Source: Cysteiniphilum marinum
GTDB taxonomy: Bacteria; Pseudomonadota; Gammaproteobacteria; Francisellales; Francisellaceae
NCBI RefSeq assembly: GCF_014857925.1
Contig: NZ_JACYVZ010000017.1
Location: 1 to 56,661, forward strand
Reading direction: 5' to 3'
DNA: 56,661 nucleotides
The notes below the pieces were generated by a model that saw nothing but the letters and a program-made list of their open reading frames with translations, was not told where the DNA came from and did not search any database. Positions within the stretch are counted from its first letter, which is position 1. Each line of letters begins with the position of its first letter. This document shows, piece after piece, positions 35,320-44,922 of this stretch. The position numbers were made by a program, and so were the translations under genes.

Positions 35320-36858
35320 ATGCAGGAAGAAATCACAAAAAATAAGCATGTAAAACTTAAAAATCTTGGGCTAATTGTTTTAGGAGGGGTGATTGGTTTT
35401 GCCATTTTTTATGCATTACCTTTAGATCAAAGTAAGCAAAGCAACAAAGAAAATGTGGATCAGAGAGCTAAAAAACCACTGTATTGGGTGGCACCAATGG
35501 ATCCAAACTACAAAAGAGATCAGCCAGGAAAGTCGCCAATGGGGATGGATTTAGTGCCTGTTTATGCTGAGTCATCTACAGCAAATGGTGTGAAAATTTC
35601 ACCTGATGTGATGAATAATATTGGTGTGCAAGTGGAACCCGTGAAATACCGAAGCTTGCGTATTAACATTGATGCATTAGGTGTTATTAAAGAAAATGAT
35701 AACTATGTTGAACATGTGCACACCTATGAAAATGGTTGGATACGTAAACTTCAAGTTGCTGAAGTTGGCAAAGAAGTAACAAAAGGTCAGCTAATAGCCC
35801 AGATCTATTCGCCAAAATTATTAGAGGCAGAACAGGAATTTGTACTTGCGCTACAAAGCAAACCTATTGCGACTAGCTCAGAAACATCACAATATACTGA
35901 TCAGACAGACTATATCAATGCTGCTAAGCTTAAACTTAGCGCACTAGGGATCTCAGATGGGCAGATAGCGCGTATTGAAAAAAACAAAAAAGCCGATGTA
36001 CTCATTGATATTTATGCGCCAATTTCGGGCGTAGTTTCTGAGCTTGAAGCCAAAGAAGGTATGTATATCACACCAGATAAAAACATTATGTCTATTGTTG
36101 ATTTAAGCACCGTATGGTTAAATGCAGAAGTTTTCCCTAGTCAGGTGCAGTATCTTAATATTGGTGATCAAATCAGTGGCAAGATCAATGGTATTAATGA
36201 AATTTTCAAAGGCAAACTTACATTTATCTCACCAACAATTGATCCAGTGACGCGAACCGTGACAATTCGGGCAACACTTGATAATAAAGATCAATTGCTT
36301 AAGCCAAATCTTTATATGGATGTTAGCATTTTATCGAAAAAATTAGATAAATCTTTAACAGTACCAAGCTCGGCAATTATTCGTTTGAAAGATCTTAATT
36401 ATGTGATCTTAGAAAATGGACAAGCTCAATTTAGCGCACAAGAAGTGAAATTAGGGCTTGAAGCAAATGGTTATACGCAAATTTTGGCAGGGTTGACAGC
36501 AAATGATAATATCGTTACCTCAAGTCTATTTTTAATCGACTCAGAATCCAATGTTCAAGCAAGCTTAAAACGTCTTAATGCCAATCATCCGCCTCAAGCA
36601 AAAATGGATAAGATGTCAAAACAATCAAAATCTAGTCTTTATCAAGGAATGGGGGTAGTGCAAAAAATAGATAAAGAAAAGCATGTCATCATCTTATCAC
36701 ATGAACCAATAAAGGCACTTAAGTGGCCTGCCATGACAATGCCTTTTAGTGTTTCAAATAAGGTTGACTTGGATGCATTAAAACCCTCTGAACGTATTCA
36801 TTTTGAGTTTGAGAAACAAGCCAATGACTATGTGATTACTAAAATCACAATACATTAA
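35320..36858 (+). CDS. cusB: CusB-type periplasmic adaptor with C-terminal CusF domain
   Basis: 512 residues with an N-terminal membrane helix (about 15-32). A heavy-metal-binding domain (YWVAPMDPNYKRDQPGKSPM region, 45-75) precedes the membrane-fusion beta-barrel and lipoyl domains (ENGWIRKLQVAEVGKEVTKGQ; IYAPISGVVSELEAKEGMYI). The last about 75 residues form a CusF-like domain (GMGVVQKIDKEKHVIILSH; LKWPAMTMPF, with the Trp and Met copper ligands). CusF is a separate protein in E. coli; here it is fused. It starts 26 bp after the cupredoxin gene. Confidence 0.9.
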   Translation: MQEEITKNKHVKLKNLGLIVLGGVIGFAIFYALPLDQSKQSNKENVDQRAKKPLYWVAPMDPNYKRDQPGKSPMGMDLVPVYAESSTANGVKISPDVMNNIGVQVEPVKYRSLRINIDALGVIKENDNYVEHVHTYENGWIRKLQVAEVGKEVTKGQLIAQIYSPKLLEAEQEFVLALQSKPIATSSETSQYTDQTDYINAAKLKLSALGISDGQIARIEKNKKADVLIDIYAPISGVVSELEAKEGMYITPDKNIMSIVDLSTVWLNAEVFPSQVQYLNIGDQISGKINGINEIFKGKLTFISPTIDPVTRTVTIRATLDNKDQLLKPNLYMDVSILSKKLDKSLTVPSSAIIRLKDLNYVILENGQAQFSAQEVKLGLEANGYTQILAGLTANDNIVTSSLFLIDSESNVQASLKRLNANHPPQAKMDKMSKQSKSSLYQGMGVVQKIDKEKHVIILSHEPIKALKWPAMTMPFSVSNKVDLDALKPSERIHFEFEKQANDYVITKITIH

Positions 36859-36872
36859 GGAAGAGATGGGCT

Positions 36873-39800
36873 ATGATAAAAAATATAATTTACTGGTCAA
36901 TCAAGAATAGATTTTTAGTGATCGTCGCAACAATTGCATTAATTGTTGCAGGTATTTACGCCATTAAAACAACCTCTGTTGATGCCATTCCGGATCTTTC
37001 TGATGTGCAAGTCATTGTCAAAACCAATTACTCAGGACAGGCACCGCAAGTTGTTGAAGATCAAGTGACCTATCCATTGTCAACGGCAATGTTATCAGTA
37101 CCAGGTGCCCAGAGCGTGCGAGGCTATTCATTCTTTGGAGATTCATATGTCTATATTATTTTCAAAGATGGCACAGATCCTTATTGGGCGCGCTCACGTG
37201 TTCTAGAGGTTTTAAGCCAAATTTCAAATAAGTTACCGGCATCTGCAAAAAGTGCTTTGGGTCCAGATGCCACGGGGGTTGGCTGGATTTATCAATATGC
37301 TTTAGTTGATCGATCAAATAGTATGGATATTTCAAAGCTAACCAGCTTGCAAAATTGGTTTTTAAAGTATGAGTTACAAACTGTCCCTGGCGTCTCAGAA
37401 GTTGCAACCGTTGGTGGTATGGTTAAACAATATCAAATCACTTTAAACCCTAATGCCATTCGTGCTTATAACTTAAACTTAAATAAAATCAAGCAAGCCA
37501 TTATTGATGCTAATCAGGAAGTGGGTGGTTCAGTGCTTGAGATGGCAGAAGCTGAATATATGGTTAGAACCAATGGCTATCTGAAAAATTTACAATCGAT
37601 CAAAGACATTCCCGTTGGTATCATGCAAAATGGTACAGCGATACTGCTTAAAGATATTGCAACGATTAATATCGGTCCTGAAATGCGCCGAGGCGTTGCT
37701 GATTTAAATGGCGAGGGCGACAGTGTTGGCGGCATCATTGTGATGCGTGATGGTGAAAATGCATTGGCAACCATTAAGGCGATTAAAGCTAAGCTACAGT
37801 CTTTACAAAAAAGCCTACCTGCTGGGGTTGAAGTTGTTGAAACCTATGATCGATCCACGCTTATTCATAATGCGATTGATAATTTAAGTGATAAATTGAT
37901 CGAAGAGCTGATCATCGTATTATTGGTTTGTTTGGTATTTTTGTTTCATATTCGTTCTTCACTCGTAGTGTTAATCAGTTTGCCAATTGGCATATTATGC
38001 GCATTTATTATTATGCGCCTTCAGGGGATCAATGCTAATATTATGTCCCTTGGCGGGATTGCCATTGCTATTGGTGCAATGGTGGATGCTGCTATTGTGA
38101 TGATTGAGAATGTGCATAAACACTTTGAAAATAATGTGGTGACCAAAGATAATCGCTGGCAGCTAATTGCCAAAGCTACTGCTGAAGTCGGTCCGCCTAT
38201 TTTCTTTTCATTATTAATTATTACTTTAAGCTTCTTGCCCGTATTTGCTTTGCAAGCTCAAGAAGGCAAGCTTTTCTCGCCCTTAGCCTATACTAAAACT
38301 TATGCCATGGCAGCGGCAGCTGGTCTTTCAATTACATTAGTGCCGGTACTGATGGGCTATTTAATCCGTGGTAAGATCGTGCCTGAGCATAAAAACCCAA
38401 TAAACCGTATTCTAATGGTAGCTTATAAGCCATTTTTAAATGGGGTGCTTAAGTTTCCAAAAACAACGATATTGGCATGCTTAATTATTGTGGCAATAAC
38501 GCTTTATCCGTTAAAGCATATTGGTTATGAGTTTATGCCTGATATGAATGAAGGGGACTTGATGTATATGCCGACACTTGTGCCAGGTGTTTCCATTGGA
38601 AAAGCGCAGCAGGTATTGCAGCAAACAGATCGTTTGATTAAAACAGTTCCTGAGGTTAAAACTGTTTTTGGTAAGATTGGTCGTGCGCAAACGGCAACCG
38701 ATCCAGCACCTTTAACCATGATTGAAACAGTGATTCAGTTTAAGCCTAAGTCACAATGGCGCAAAGGCATGACATTTGAAAAGATCAAACAAGAACTTGA
38801 TCAAGTCGTTAAAGTGCCAGGTGTCACCAATGCTTGGGTGATGCCAATTCGTACACGTATTGATATGTTGTCAACAGGGATTAAAACACCGATTGGTATT
38901 AAAATATCAGGTGATAATTTAGCAGAGATTCAAGTTTTAGGTAGCAAGATTGAGAAGCTGTTAAATCAGTTGCCTAACACAACCTCAGTTTATGCCGATC
39001 GCTCTGAAGGTGGACGTTATATCAATATTGATATCAATCGCAAAAAGGCGGCGAACTATGGACTTTCCATTGCTGAAATTCAATCACTCATCTCCATGGC
39101 AGTAGGGGGGATGAATATCACCGAAACCGTTGAAGGGTTGGAACGTTATCCTGTTAACTTAAGATTTCCACAATACGATAGAGACTCTTTAGAAAAACTC
39201 AAAGCATTACCGATTGTGACACCAACAGGTGCACATATTGCTTTATCGGAAGTCGCTAATATTTATATCGATAAAGGTGCACCGATGATTAAAAGTGAGA
39301 ATGGACGTTTAACAGGACTTGTGTTGGTTGATATCAAGGGCGATGTTGGCAGTTATATCCATCAAGCACAAGCGCTATTGGATCAAAAACTACCGTTACC
39401 AACTGGATATGCACTGAGCTTTTCAGGGCAATATGAGTATATGCAGCGCGCTAATCAACAACTTTTAAAAGTTGTTCCCATTGCTGTGGCAATTATTTTA
39501 TTGTTATTGTATTTAAGTTTCCGACGAGTCGCTGATGTATTGATGATTGTATTGACTTTGCCATTGTCTATCGTTGGTGGTATTTGGTTAATCTATCTTT
39601 TGAATTATAATTTGTCAGTAGCTGTAGGCGTTGGTTTTATTGCATTAGCTGGCGTTGCCGTTGAAATTGGTGTGCTGATGCTGGTTTATATGAATCAAAC
39701 GATACAATCCCTTAATAGAGAAACATTGACAGATAATGATATTAAACTCGCTATTATTGAAGGAGCATTAATGCGCGTGCGCCCAATCACAATGACGGTG

Positions 39801-39974
39801 GCGACGATTATTATTGGTTTGATTCCTATTATGTTCGCAACAGGAACTGGGTCAGAGGTTATGCAGCGCATTGCAACACCGATGGTGGGAGGCATGATTA
39901 GTGCAACTATTTTAGCGCTATTGCTACTACCCGCTGTATACTATGTTTATCAAAAAAGGCGTCTATTGAAGTAA
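36873..39974 (+). CDS. cusA: CusA-type heavy-metal RND efflux pump
   Basis: A 1033-residue inner-membrane proton antiporter of the HME-RND class, exporting Cu(I)/Ag(I) across the envelope. Twelve helices are split by two large periplasmic loops. The helix-4 relay GAMVDAAIVMIENVHKH contains the Asp and Glu characteristic of heavy-metal pumps, and the N-terminus MIKNIIYWSIKNRF is typical. It follows cusB by 14 bp and ends the operon. No outer-membrane CusC gene follows, so a TolC-type channel encoded elsewhere is presumably used. Confidence 0.93.
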   Translation: MIKNIIYWSIKNRFLVIVATIALIVAGIYAIKTTSVDAIPDLSDVQVIVKTNYSGQAPQVVEDQVTYPLSTAMLSVPGAQSVRGYSFFGDSYVYIIFKDGTDPYWARSRVLEVLSQISNKLPASAKSALGPDATGVGWIYQYALVDRSNSMDISKLTSLQNWFLKYELQTVPGVSEVATVGGMVKQYQITLNPNAIRAYNLNLNKIKQAIIDANQEVGGSVLEMAEAEYMVRTNGYLKNLQSIKDIPVGIMQNGTAILLKDIATINIGPEMRRGVADLNGEGDSVGGIIVMRDGENALATIKAIKAKLQSLQKSLPAGVEVVETYDRSTLIHNAIDNLSDKLIEELIIVLLVCLVFLFHIRSSLVVLISLPIGILCAFIIMRLQGINANIMSLGGIAIAIGAMVDAAIVMIENVHKHFENNVVTKDNRWQLIAKATAEVGPPIFFSLLIITLSFLPVFALQAQEGKLFSPLAYTKTYAMAAAAGLSITLVPVLMGYLIRGKIVPEHKNPINRILMVAYKPFLNGVLKFPKTTILACLIIVAITLYPLKHIGYEFMPDMNEGDLMYMPTLVPGVSIGKAQQVLQQTDRLIKTVPEVKTVFGKIGRAQTATDPAPLTMIETVIQFKPKSQWRKGMTFEKIKQELDQVVKVPGVTNAWVMPIRTRIDMLSTGIKTPIGIKISGDNLAEIQVLGSKIEKLLNQLPNTTSVYADRSEGGRYINIDINRKKAANYGLSIAEIQSLISMAVGGMNITETVEGLERYPVNLRFPQYDRDSLEKLKALPIVTPTGAHIALSEVANIYIDKGAPMIKSENGRLTGLVLVDIKGDVGSYIHQAQALLDQKLPLPTGYALSFSGQYEYMQRANQQLLKVVPIAVAIILLLLYLSFRRVADVLMIVLTLPLSIVGGIWLIYLLNYNLSVAVGVGFIALAGVAVEIGVLMLVYMNQTIQSLNRETLTDNDIKLAIIEGALMRVRPITMTVATIIIGLIPIMFATGTGSEVMQRIATPMVGGMISATILALLLLPAVYYVYQKRRLLK

Positions 39975-39986
39975 AAATATGGTGTG

Positions 39987-40005
39987 ATTGAGTGGGTGGC
40001 TCAAT
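39987..40005. terminator. weak hairpin between convergent cusA and mipA
   Basis: ATTGAG (39987-39992) pairs with CTCAAT (40000-40005) around a 7-nt loop, followed by TTAAA. It lies 12 bp past the cusA stop in a 68-bp convergent gap. It is a plausible but weak transcript end. Confidence 0.35.
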
Positions 40006-40042
40006 TTAAATGCAATCAAACAATCTAAATAATAAACCTAAA

Positions 40043-40912
40043 CTATAAAGCAAAGTTGTAAGTAAAGGAAACAACAGTTGTAAAAATATATTGATTGCTG
40101 ACCATTGGGCTATTATAAATTTCATTTGATAAACGGTTTAATCTGGTGGCAATGAAGATATTCCAATGTTTTGAAAAGTTTACTGCTGTCATCAAACCAA
40201 TATAAGGACTAAGTGTGCCATTTGTTGTGTATTGTGGCAACCCTGATTTCTGTGACTCAGGCGCTGTAATTCCATAGTAATAATCAGTGATTTCCTTGCT
40301 GCTATAACTTAAACCAGTCGAAGGTGTAACAAAGAAAATTAAATTTGTATTTACTGGCAATATCAAGCGCTTACTATATTCAGCACTTAGCAAATAACCA
40401 TTGGTGCGCGTTGTAACATCAATATTAGCAGCGAATGCTAAATTCCCATAAGTGCTTTTGAAGCCCTGGGTGAGTCCCAACATTACAAGGTAGTTGCGAT
40501 TATCAAGCTGTTGTAACTGCGGATCATCACTTTGACTGGCCCTAAATGTTTCAGGATATAAAAATAACTGCGCTTGTGTTTTAGTGTGCTTGGTATTTAA
40601 AAATCGGTAAGCAATATATGGTCCATTGATCGAGAGATCTTCTCCTTGATAGCTAATGACGGGGATGGGTAAGATGGTTGGCGAGGTGTTTTTATAAGGA
40701 TTTGGCGAAAAAATACCACCAAAGCCGATGCCAAAAGGATATGCTTCCGGTTTGAATGCTTTGTATTCATTATTGAATTGTTTCGTTTTAGTATCATCAG
40801 TCGCAGTGATCGTCTTTGTATTGTTGTTTGAAGTATGCGTGTCAGAATATGCAGGCGCAGAAAGCGCCAACAAAAGGCAAAAAGATGTTGTAGCAAGATC
40901 TTTCTTCATCAT
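40043..40912 (-). CDS. MipA/OmpV-family outer-membrane protein
   Basis: 289 residues with a signal peptide ending at SAPAYSD. The mature part is a beta-barrel built of alternating hydrophobic strands; characteristic segments include FGIGFGGIFSPNPYK, ILPIPVISYQGEDLSINGP and FIATRLNRLSNEIYNSPMV, ending in a strand YNFAL. MipA was found as a murein-synthesis scaffold and OmpV as an outer-membrane protein; the role here is undetermined. It is convergent with cusA and lies just downstream of the UPF0149 gene. Confidence 0.8.
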   Translation of the reverse strand: MMKKDLATTSFCLLLALSAPAYSDTHTSNNNTKTITATDDTKTKQFNNEYKAFKPEAYPFGIGFGGIFSPNPYKNTSPTILPIPVISYQGEDLSINGPYIAYRFLNTKHTKTQAQLFLYPETFRASQSDDPQLQQLDNRNYLVMLGLTQGFKSTYGNLAFAANIDVTTRTNGYLLSAEYSKRLILPVNTNLIFFVTPSTGLSYSSKEITDYYYGITAPESQKSGLPQYTTNGTLSPYIGLMTAVNFSKHWNIFIATRLNRLSNEIYNSPMVSNQYIFTTVVSFTYNFAL

Positions 40913-40929
40913 ACAAATGTCGTCCTATT

Positions 40930-41532
40930 TTATTTGGCATTCGGGTTGCTGCAAATTAATGCATATAACTGAATAATTAAGTCAGTGAGTCTTTCTAGTG
41001 ACTTATTACGTTGATCCAATGACAGATGCTCAAAATCACAATCATCATCAAACCCTAAAATATCATCAATCACGGCTTCAATTTGCGGATTTAATATCCA
41101 AGCGTCTACGAAGTACTCAAAGCCACGCTCAAAACCATCAAGCCATAGATCAATCGCGGGCAATGCTTGATCATTATGCATCTCGTGATAAACAAGTGGT
41201 TCAAACTCAGTTAGCTCATTGGCAAATGCTTTTTTTACACGACTATGTTCAGCAATTAATAGCTTGATCAGTTTTTCTTTTTCTGCTTCAGATTTAAATT
41301 GAGGTAGTGCATCTTCTTGCCAAACACCTTCTAACCAATCTTCATGATCTATCATATCAGGGCAAAGCAATACGGCTGTGAGATATCCATCTAACATGGA
41401 TAGTGAGAAAATATGTTCATCTTTATCAAAATTATCGGCGGGTTCCGGATATAAATTAAGAAGCAGATCATCGAGCTCATTGGCTTTATTTGAATCGAAT
41501 TTAGTGGGTTTACTTGAGGCTTTGTTATGCAT
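40930..41532 (-). CDS. UPF0149/YecA-family protein
   Basis: 200 residues, cytoplasmic and acidic. The family signature is the N-terminal helix plus MLDGYLTAVLLCPDMI and the Trp-rich ALPAIDLWLDGFERGFEYFVDAW. The C-terminal SEC-C zinc motif of some YecA proteins is absent. Function is unknown in the family. It lies 17 bp upstream of the MipA/OmpV gene on the same strand, probably co-transcribed. Confidence 0.85.
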   Translation of the reverse strand: MHNKASSKPTKFDSNKANELDDLLLNLYPEPADNFDKDEHIFSLSMLDGYLTAVLLCPDMIDHEDWLEGVWQEDALPQFKSEAEKEKLIKLLIAEHSRVKKAFANELTEFEPLVYHEMHNDQALPAIDLWLDGFERGFEYFVDAWILNPQIEAVIDDILGFDDDCDFEHLSLDQRNKSLERLTDLIIQLYALICSNPNAK

Positions 41533-41720
41533 AATGCATCCTTGTTTTTTGTTATTGGGTCAAGCTTGGAGGAGAGTATAGTCAAACTAAGCCGGTGAAT
41601 CAAAATAAACACTAAGCTTCATACGGAATAAAGCAAAAAAGCCATGGCAGAAAGGCTGTAAAATGCTTGATGAGTGTTATATACTGGCACAAGCATTAAA
41701 CGTAACTTAATCAGTTGAAG

Positions 41721-42356
41721 ATGAAGACAGCAAAAGTAATTGCCCTTTTACAACAAAAAGGTGGCTCTGGTAAGACAACAACCGCAATGAATATTTATGG
41801 TGGACTTAAGGAATTAGGTCATTCTGTATTAGTTATTGATATGGATAAAGACAAGCCAGATGCTTGGTCGTGGGCAGCTAAAAATGAAGACTCGGCTGAT
41901 AATGTTATTCAGGTGGATGAAAAGCATGCCAGAGAGGCAATTGCAGAAGTCAAATCAAAGGTGGATTATATCGTCATTGATACGCCACCGAATTTCCAAA
42001 CGGCTGCCTTAAAGGCCGCTTTATTAGCAGATTTAGTGATTATTCCGGCGGCACCCAGTGGTATGGATTTATCAGGTCTTCTTGAAGCAAAAGATCTGGC
42101 GTTAACTGCTGATCGCCCTTATAAGCTACTTGCTAATCGCGTTGTTAAAGGCTCAAATATGTCGCGTAGCTTGCTTAATGTGCTAGAAGAAGAAGGTAAA
42201 TCATTTAGCACGTTTATTCCGCAAAGTGTTAAGTTTGTCGAAGCTGAAGCCTCTGGTATGTATATCGGTGATTACGCGCCTGAGAGCAATGTCCATGTTC
42301 AAGTTAGAAGACTAGCTAAGGAAATCGTGGCTTCATTCTTAAGGGTGACTGCATGA
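41721..42356 (+). CDS. parA: ParA-family partition ATPase (short form)
   Basis: 211 residues from ATG 41721. The deviant Walker A is QQKGGSGKTTTAMN, the Walker A' DMDKDKPDAWSW, and the Walker B YIVIDTPPN. It lacks the N-terminal helix-turn-helix of large plasmid ParA, so it is the size of type Ib partition ATPases or chromosomal cargo-positioning ATPases. The paired ParB overlaps it by 4 bp (ATGA). The promoter candidate is TGATGA-N-TATACT around 41670-41690. No parS is recognisable nearby. It may partition something other than the chromosome. Confidence 0.88.
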   Translation: MKTAKVIALLQQKGGSGKTTTAMNIYGGLKELGHSVLVIDMDKDKPDAWSWAAKNEDSADNVIQVDEKHAREAIAEVKSKVDYIVIDTPPNFQTAALKAALLADLVIIPAAPSGMDLSGLLEAKDLALTADRPYKLLANRVVKGSNMSRSLLNVLEEEGKSFSTFIPQSVKFVEAEASGMYIGDYAPESNVHVQVRRLAKEIVASFLRVTA

Positions 42357-43261
42357 GTGCCAAAATATCCTTAGCCAATAGAAAAAGGGTGCATGAATTG
42401 GGGAGCACTGATGGCAGCGCTGATAATAAAAAAGAAGCGCTATTGGCACTTAAGCTTAAAACTTTAAACGAGCATGCGGCACAATCAGGTGAATTGCTTA
42501 ATATTAATTTAAATGAATTAATGCCTGATCCCAATCAGCCGCGTAAAATCTTTAGAAATATTGATACTTTGGCGCAGAGTATTGCGCAAAAGGGCATTAT
42601 TCAACCGATTATTGTAACGCCTAAAAAGGATGATGGCTTTTATCATATTATTGCTGGTGAGCGCAGGTTTAGAGCAGCAAAAGAGCTCAAACTTGAAAAT
42701 GTGCCATGTATTTTACGTGATGAAGCAGATAATGATATTTTAATTATTCAATTGCTTGAGAACGAGCAACGTGAAAAAGTCTCCCCATTTGAAGAGGCCG
42801 ATGCGCTAACTGAGCTTGTGATGAAGCGTAAAGTGAATAAAGCAGAAGTTGCTGAGTCTTTAGGGCGTGAACCAAGCTGGGTATCAATGCGCTTAAAACT
42901 TGCCAAATCGTCACAAGCAATTCGCCTGTTAAGTCAAGATGGTTTGATCGATGATGTGCGTACACTGTATGAATTGAAAAAGCTTGAAGATGAATTACCG
43001 CAAGTTGCCAATCAATTTGTGCAAAAAGTGCGAGAGAATAAAATTCATGGCGCTTATCGTCAAGCGATTAAGCGTGCTAAAGAAACATGGTATAAGAAAC
43101 AAGATAAGCTTGACGACAAAGAAAACTCAATTCAGATTGAAGAGATCTTGAACTTAGATGATGGGGTAATTGGCTTTAAAGCAGATAAAGAACACGCCAG
43201 TAAACTCTATACGTTCAAGTTATCAAAAGCAGCGTTAATGCAGCTCAAAGAGATGATTTAA
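42353..43261 (+). CDS. parB: ParB/KorB-like partition protein
   Basis: 302 residues. The N-terminal basic peptide MSAKISLANRKRVHEL could contact ParA. The ParB N-domain begins LNELMPDPNQPRKIFRN and contains the nucleotide-binding IIAGERRFRAAKEL (CTPase box GERRFRA) and LLENEQREKVSPFEEA. The DNA-binding HTH is VNKAEVAESLGREPSWVSMRLKL, followed by a KorB-like linker and a C-terminal dimerisation domain. It is coupled to parA. Pairing a KorB-type ParB with a short ParA is unusual for a chromosomal locus; plasmid or ICE origin is possible. Confidence 0.9.
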   Translation: MSAKISLANRKRVHELGSTDGSADNKKEALLALKLKTLNEHAAQSGELLNINLNELMPDPNQPRKIFRNIDTLAQSIAQKGIIQPIIVTPKKDDGFYHIIAGERRFRAAKELKLENVPCILRDEADNDILIIQLLENEQREKVSPFEEADALTELVMKRKVNKAEVAESLGREPSWVSMRLKLAKSSQAIRLLSQDGLIDDVRTLYELKKLEDELPQVANQFVQKVRENKIHGAYRQAIKRAKETWYKKQDKLDDKENSIQIEEILNLDDGVIGFKADKEHASKLYTFKLSKAALMQLKEMI

Positions 43262-43286
43262 AGAGTTGGGGTTCAAAGAGATCTTA

Positions 43287-44006
43287 ATGAAAATAGCCTT
43301 ACTGCAAGCTGATCATATTCCGGAATATCGCCACTGTGTCTCAGGAGGCAATTACCCTGATATGTTTGCCAATCTTTTTTTGAAAGTCTCAACCATTGTC
43401 GATATTGATGTTTTTGATGTGACCGTTGGTGAATACCCAAAGGATATCAATCATTATGACAAATTTATTATTACCGGTAGCAAAGCAACATCATTTGAAC
43501 GTCTGCCATGGATCTGTGTCCTAGAAAATTACATAAAGACACTGTTTGGTTTACACAAAAAGATGATTGGTATTTGCTTTGGTCATCAAATCCTAGCGCA
43601 AGCCTTAGGTGGACGTGTTGAACGCTCTGTAAAAGGCTGGGGTGTTGGTGTGCAGTGCATTAAAATACTTGAAAGACAAGCTTGGATGTGCCCGTTTCAC
43701 GATCATTTGAGCTTGGCTTTTTATCATCAAGATCAAGTGGTTGAGCTGCCGCAAAATGCCACTTTGATTGCCACAAACACCTTTTGTCCTGTACAAATGT
43801 TTGTCATTGAAAATTTAGTGTGGGGAATGCAAGCACATCCAGAGATGTTGCGTGCACATAATCATTTGTTAATAAAAGAGCAAAAAGAAGTATTATCACA
43901 TTGCTTTGAATCAGGCATAGATAGCTTGAGAGTGCGTGATCACGGTAGGGTAGTTGCGCAGTGGATGGTTAATTTTTTTGAAGGAGCTAACGATGACTGT
44001 TGGTAG
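43287..44006 (+). CDS. class I glutamine amidotransferase-like protein
   Basis: 239 residues from ATG 43287 (GAGATCTTA upstream). The class I triad is visible: nucleophile Cys in GICFGHQILAQALGG and His/Glu in MQAHPEM. Residues FIITGSKATSFERLPWI match the GuaA-like YfeJ/YLR126C group, which are stand-alone and of unknown acceptor. A substrate cannot be named. Its stop overlaps the SGNH hydrolase start by 14 bp, so the two are coupled. Confidence 0.85.
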   Translation: MKIALLQADHIPEYRHCVSGGNYPDMFANLFLKVSTIVDIDVFDVTVGEYPKDINHYDKFIITGSKATSFERLPWICVLENYIKTLFGLHKKMIGICFGHQILAQALGGRVERSVKGWGVGVQCIKILERQAWMCPFHDHLSLAFYHQDQVVELPQNATLIATNTFCPVQMFVIENLVWGMQAHPEMLRAHNHLLIKEQKEVLSHCFESGIDSLRVRDHGRVVAQWMVNFFEGANDDCW

Positions 44007-44874
44007 TATTGTAGTATTTGGCGATAGCCTACAAGATAATGGCAATTTAATTAAAACACTGGAAATTCCAGGAGTACCTTATGACCGTGGCCGTTTTAGT
44101 GATGGATTGGTTGCTTGTGAGTATCTTGGTAAGATGCTCAAGGAAAAGCAGCAAACAACAGCAGATATTAAAGTAAATAATTATGCCATAGGTGGCGCAT
44201 GCACTTCAGGTAAAAATCCAAAATCACTATTAACAGCGCATTCTTTTTCAGTACAAAATCAGATTGATCGCTATGTTGCACGACAAGGGCGCTTTGCCGA
44301 TGATGCGCTTATTATGCTAAATGGTGGTGGCAATAACTTCTTATTTGCTGTGCATAATGAAAAACCTTTCTTAAACTTCCCCGCGGTCTATCGCGTTGCC
44401 AGTGATTTACTTTCTAGTATTGATCGCGTGATTAAGCTTGGTGCTAAGAGGATTGTTGTTTGGAATGTGCCAGATGTGACTGTTGCACCCGCTTATGAGG
44501 TGACACCTTTTCCAAAGCCTGTAGTTATTTGGCTTAAGAAATATATCAAGCGTAACATTATCAAGCAGAATAAGCAGCTTGAAATAGGTGTTAATAAACT
44601 TAAAGAAAAATATCCTTTCGTGCAGCTTCATTTATTTGATGCTTATGCTTTATTGCACGAAGCATTAGAAACCCCGATGGCATTTGGTTTTGATAATGCG
44701 ACGGAAGCCTGCATTAGAAGCTTTGGTGGTGTTGATGCTAATGGTGAAATCCAAACAGATATTCCCATTGAACATGATCCACAGACACATTTATTTTGGG
44801 ATTATGTTCACCCAACAACCAAAGCACAAAAGATGCTTGCTGAGAAAATATTTGACTTACTACATCCGTTGTAG
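43993..44874 (+). CDS. SGNH/GDSL-family hydrolase
   Basis: About 293 residues from ATG 43993 (AAGGAG upstream). Block I is VVFGDSLQDNGN with the nucleophilic Ser, block II has Gly in NYAIGGACTSG, block III is NGGGNNFLF, and block V is DYVHPTTKAQKML with Asp and His. This is the lipase/acyltransferase class found with thermolabile hemolysins. No signal peptide is present, so it is cytoplasmic unless exported by a non-Sec route. It is coupled to the amidotransferase gene by an overlap. Confidence 0.88.
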   Translation: MTVGSIVVFGDSLQDNGNLIKTLEIPGVPYDRGRFSDGLVACEYLGKMLKEKQQTTADIKVNNYAIGGACTSGKNPKSLLTAHSFSVQNQIDRYVARQGRFADDALIMLNGGGNNFLFAVHNEKPFLNFPAVYRVASDLLSSIDRVIKLGAKRIVVWNVPDVTVAPAYEVTPFPKPVVIWLKKYIKRNIIKQNKQLEIGVNKLKEKYPFVQLHLFDAYALLHEALETPMAFGFDNATEACIRSFGGVDANGEIQTDIPIEHDPQTHLFWDYVHPTTKAQKMLAEKIFDLLHPL

Positions 44875-44922
44875 TGAGTTATTAGCCATGATTTAATTTG
44901 TTAAACAACAAGGATAAAATAG

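Noticed and set aside
41582-41720. parS site for the parAB pair
   Set aside because: Neither the TGTTTCACGTGAAACA consensus nor a KorB-type operator is visible upstream of parA.
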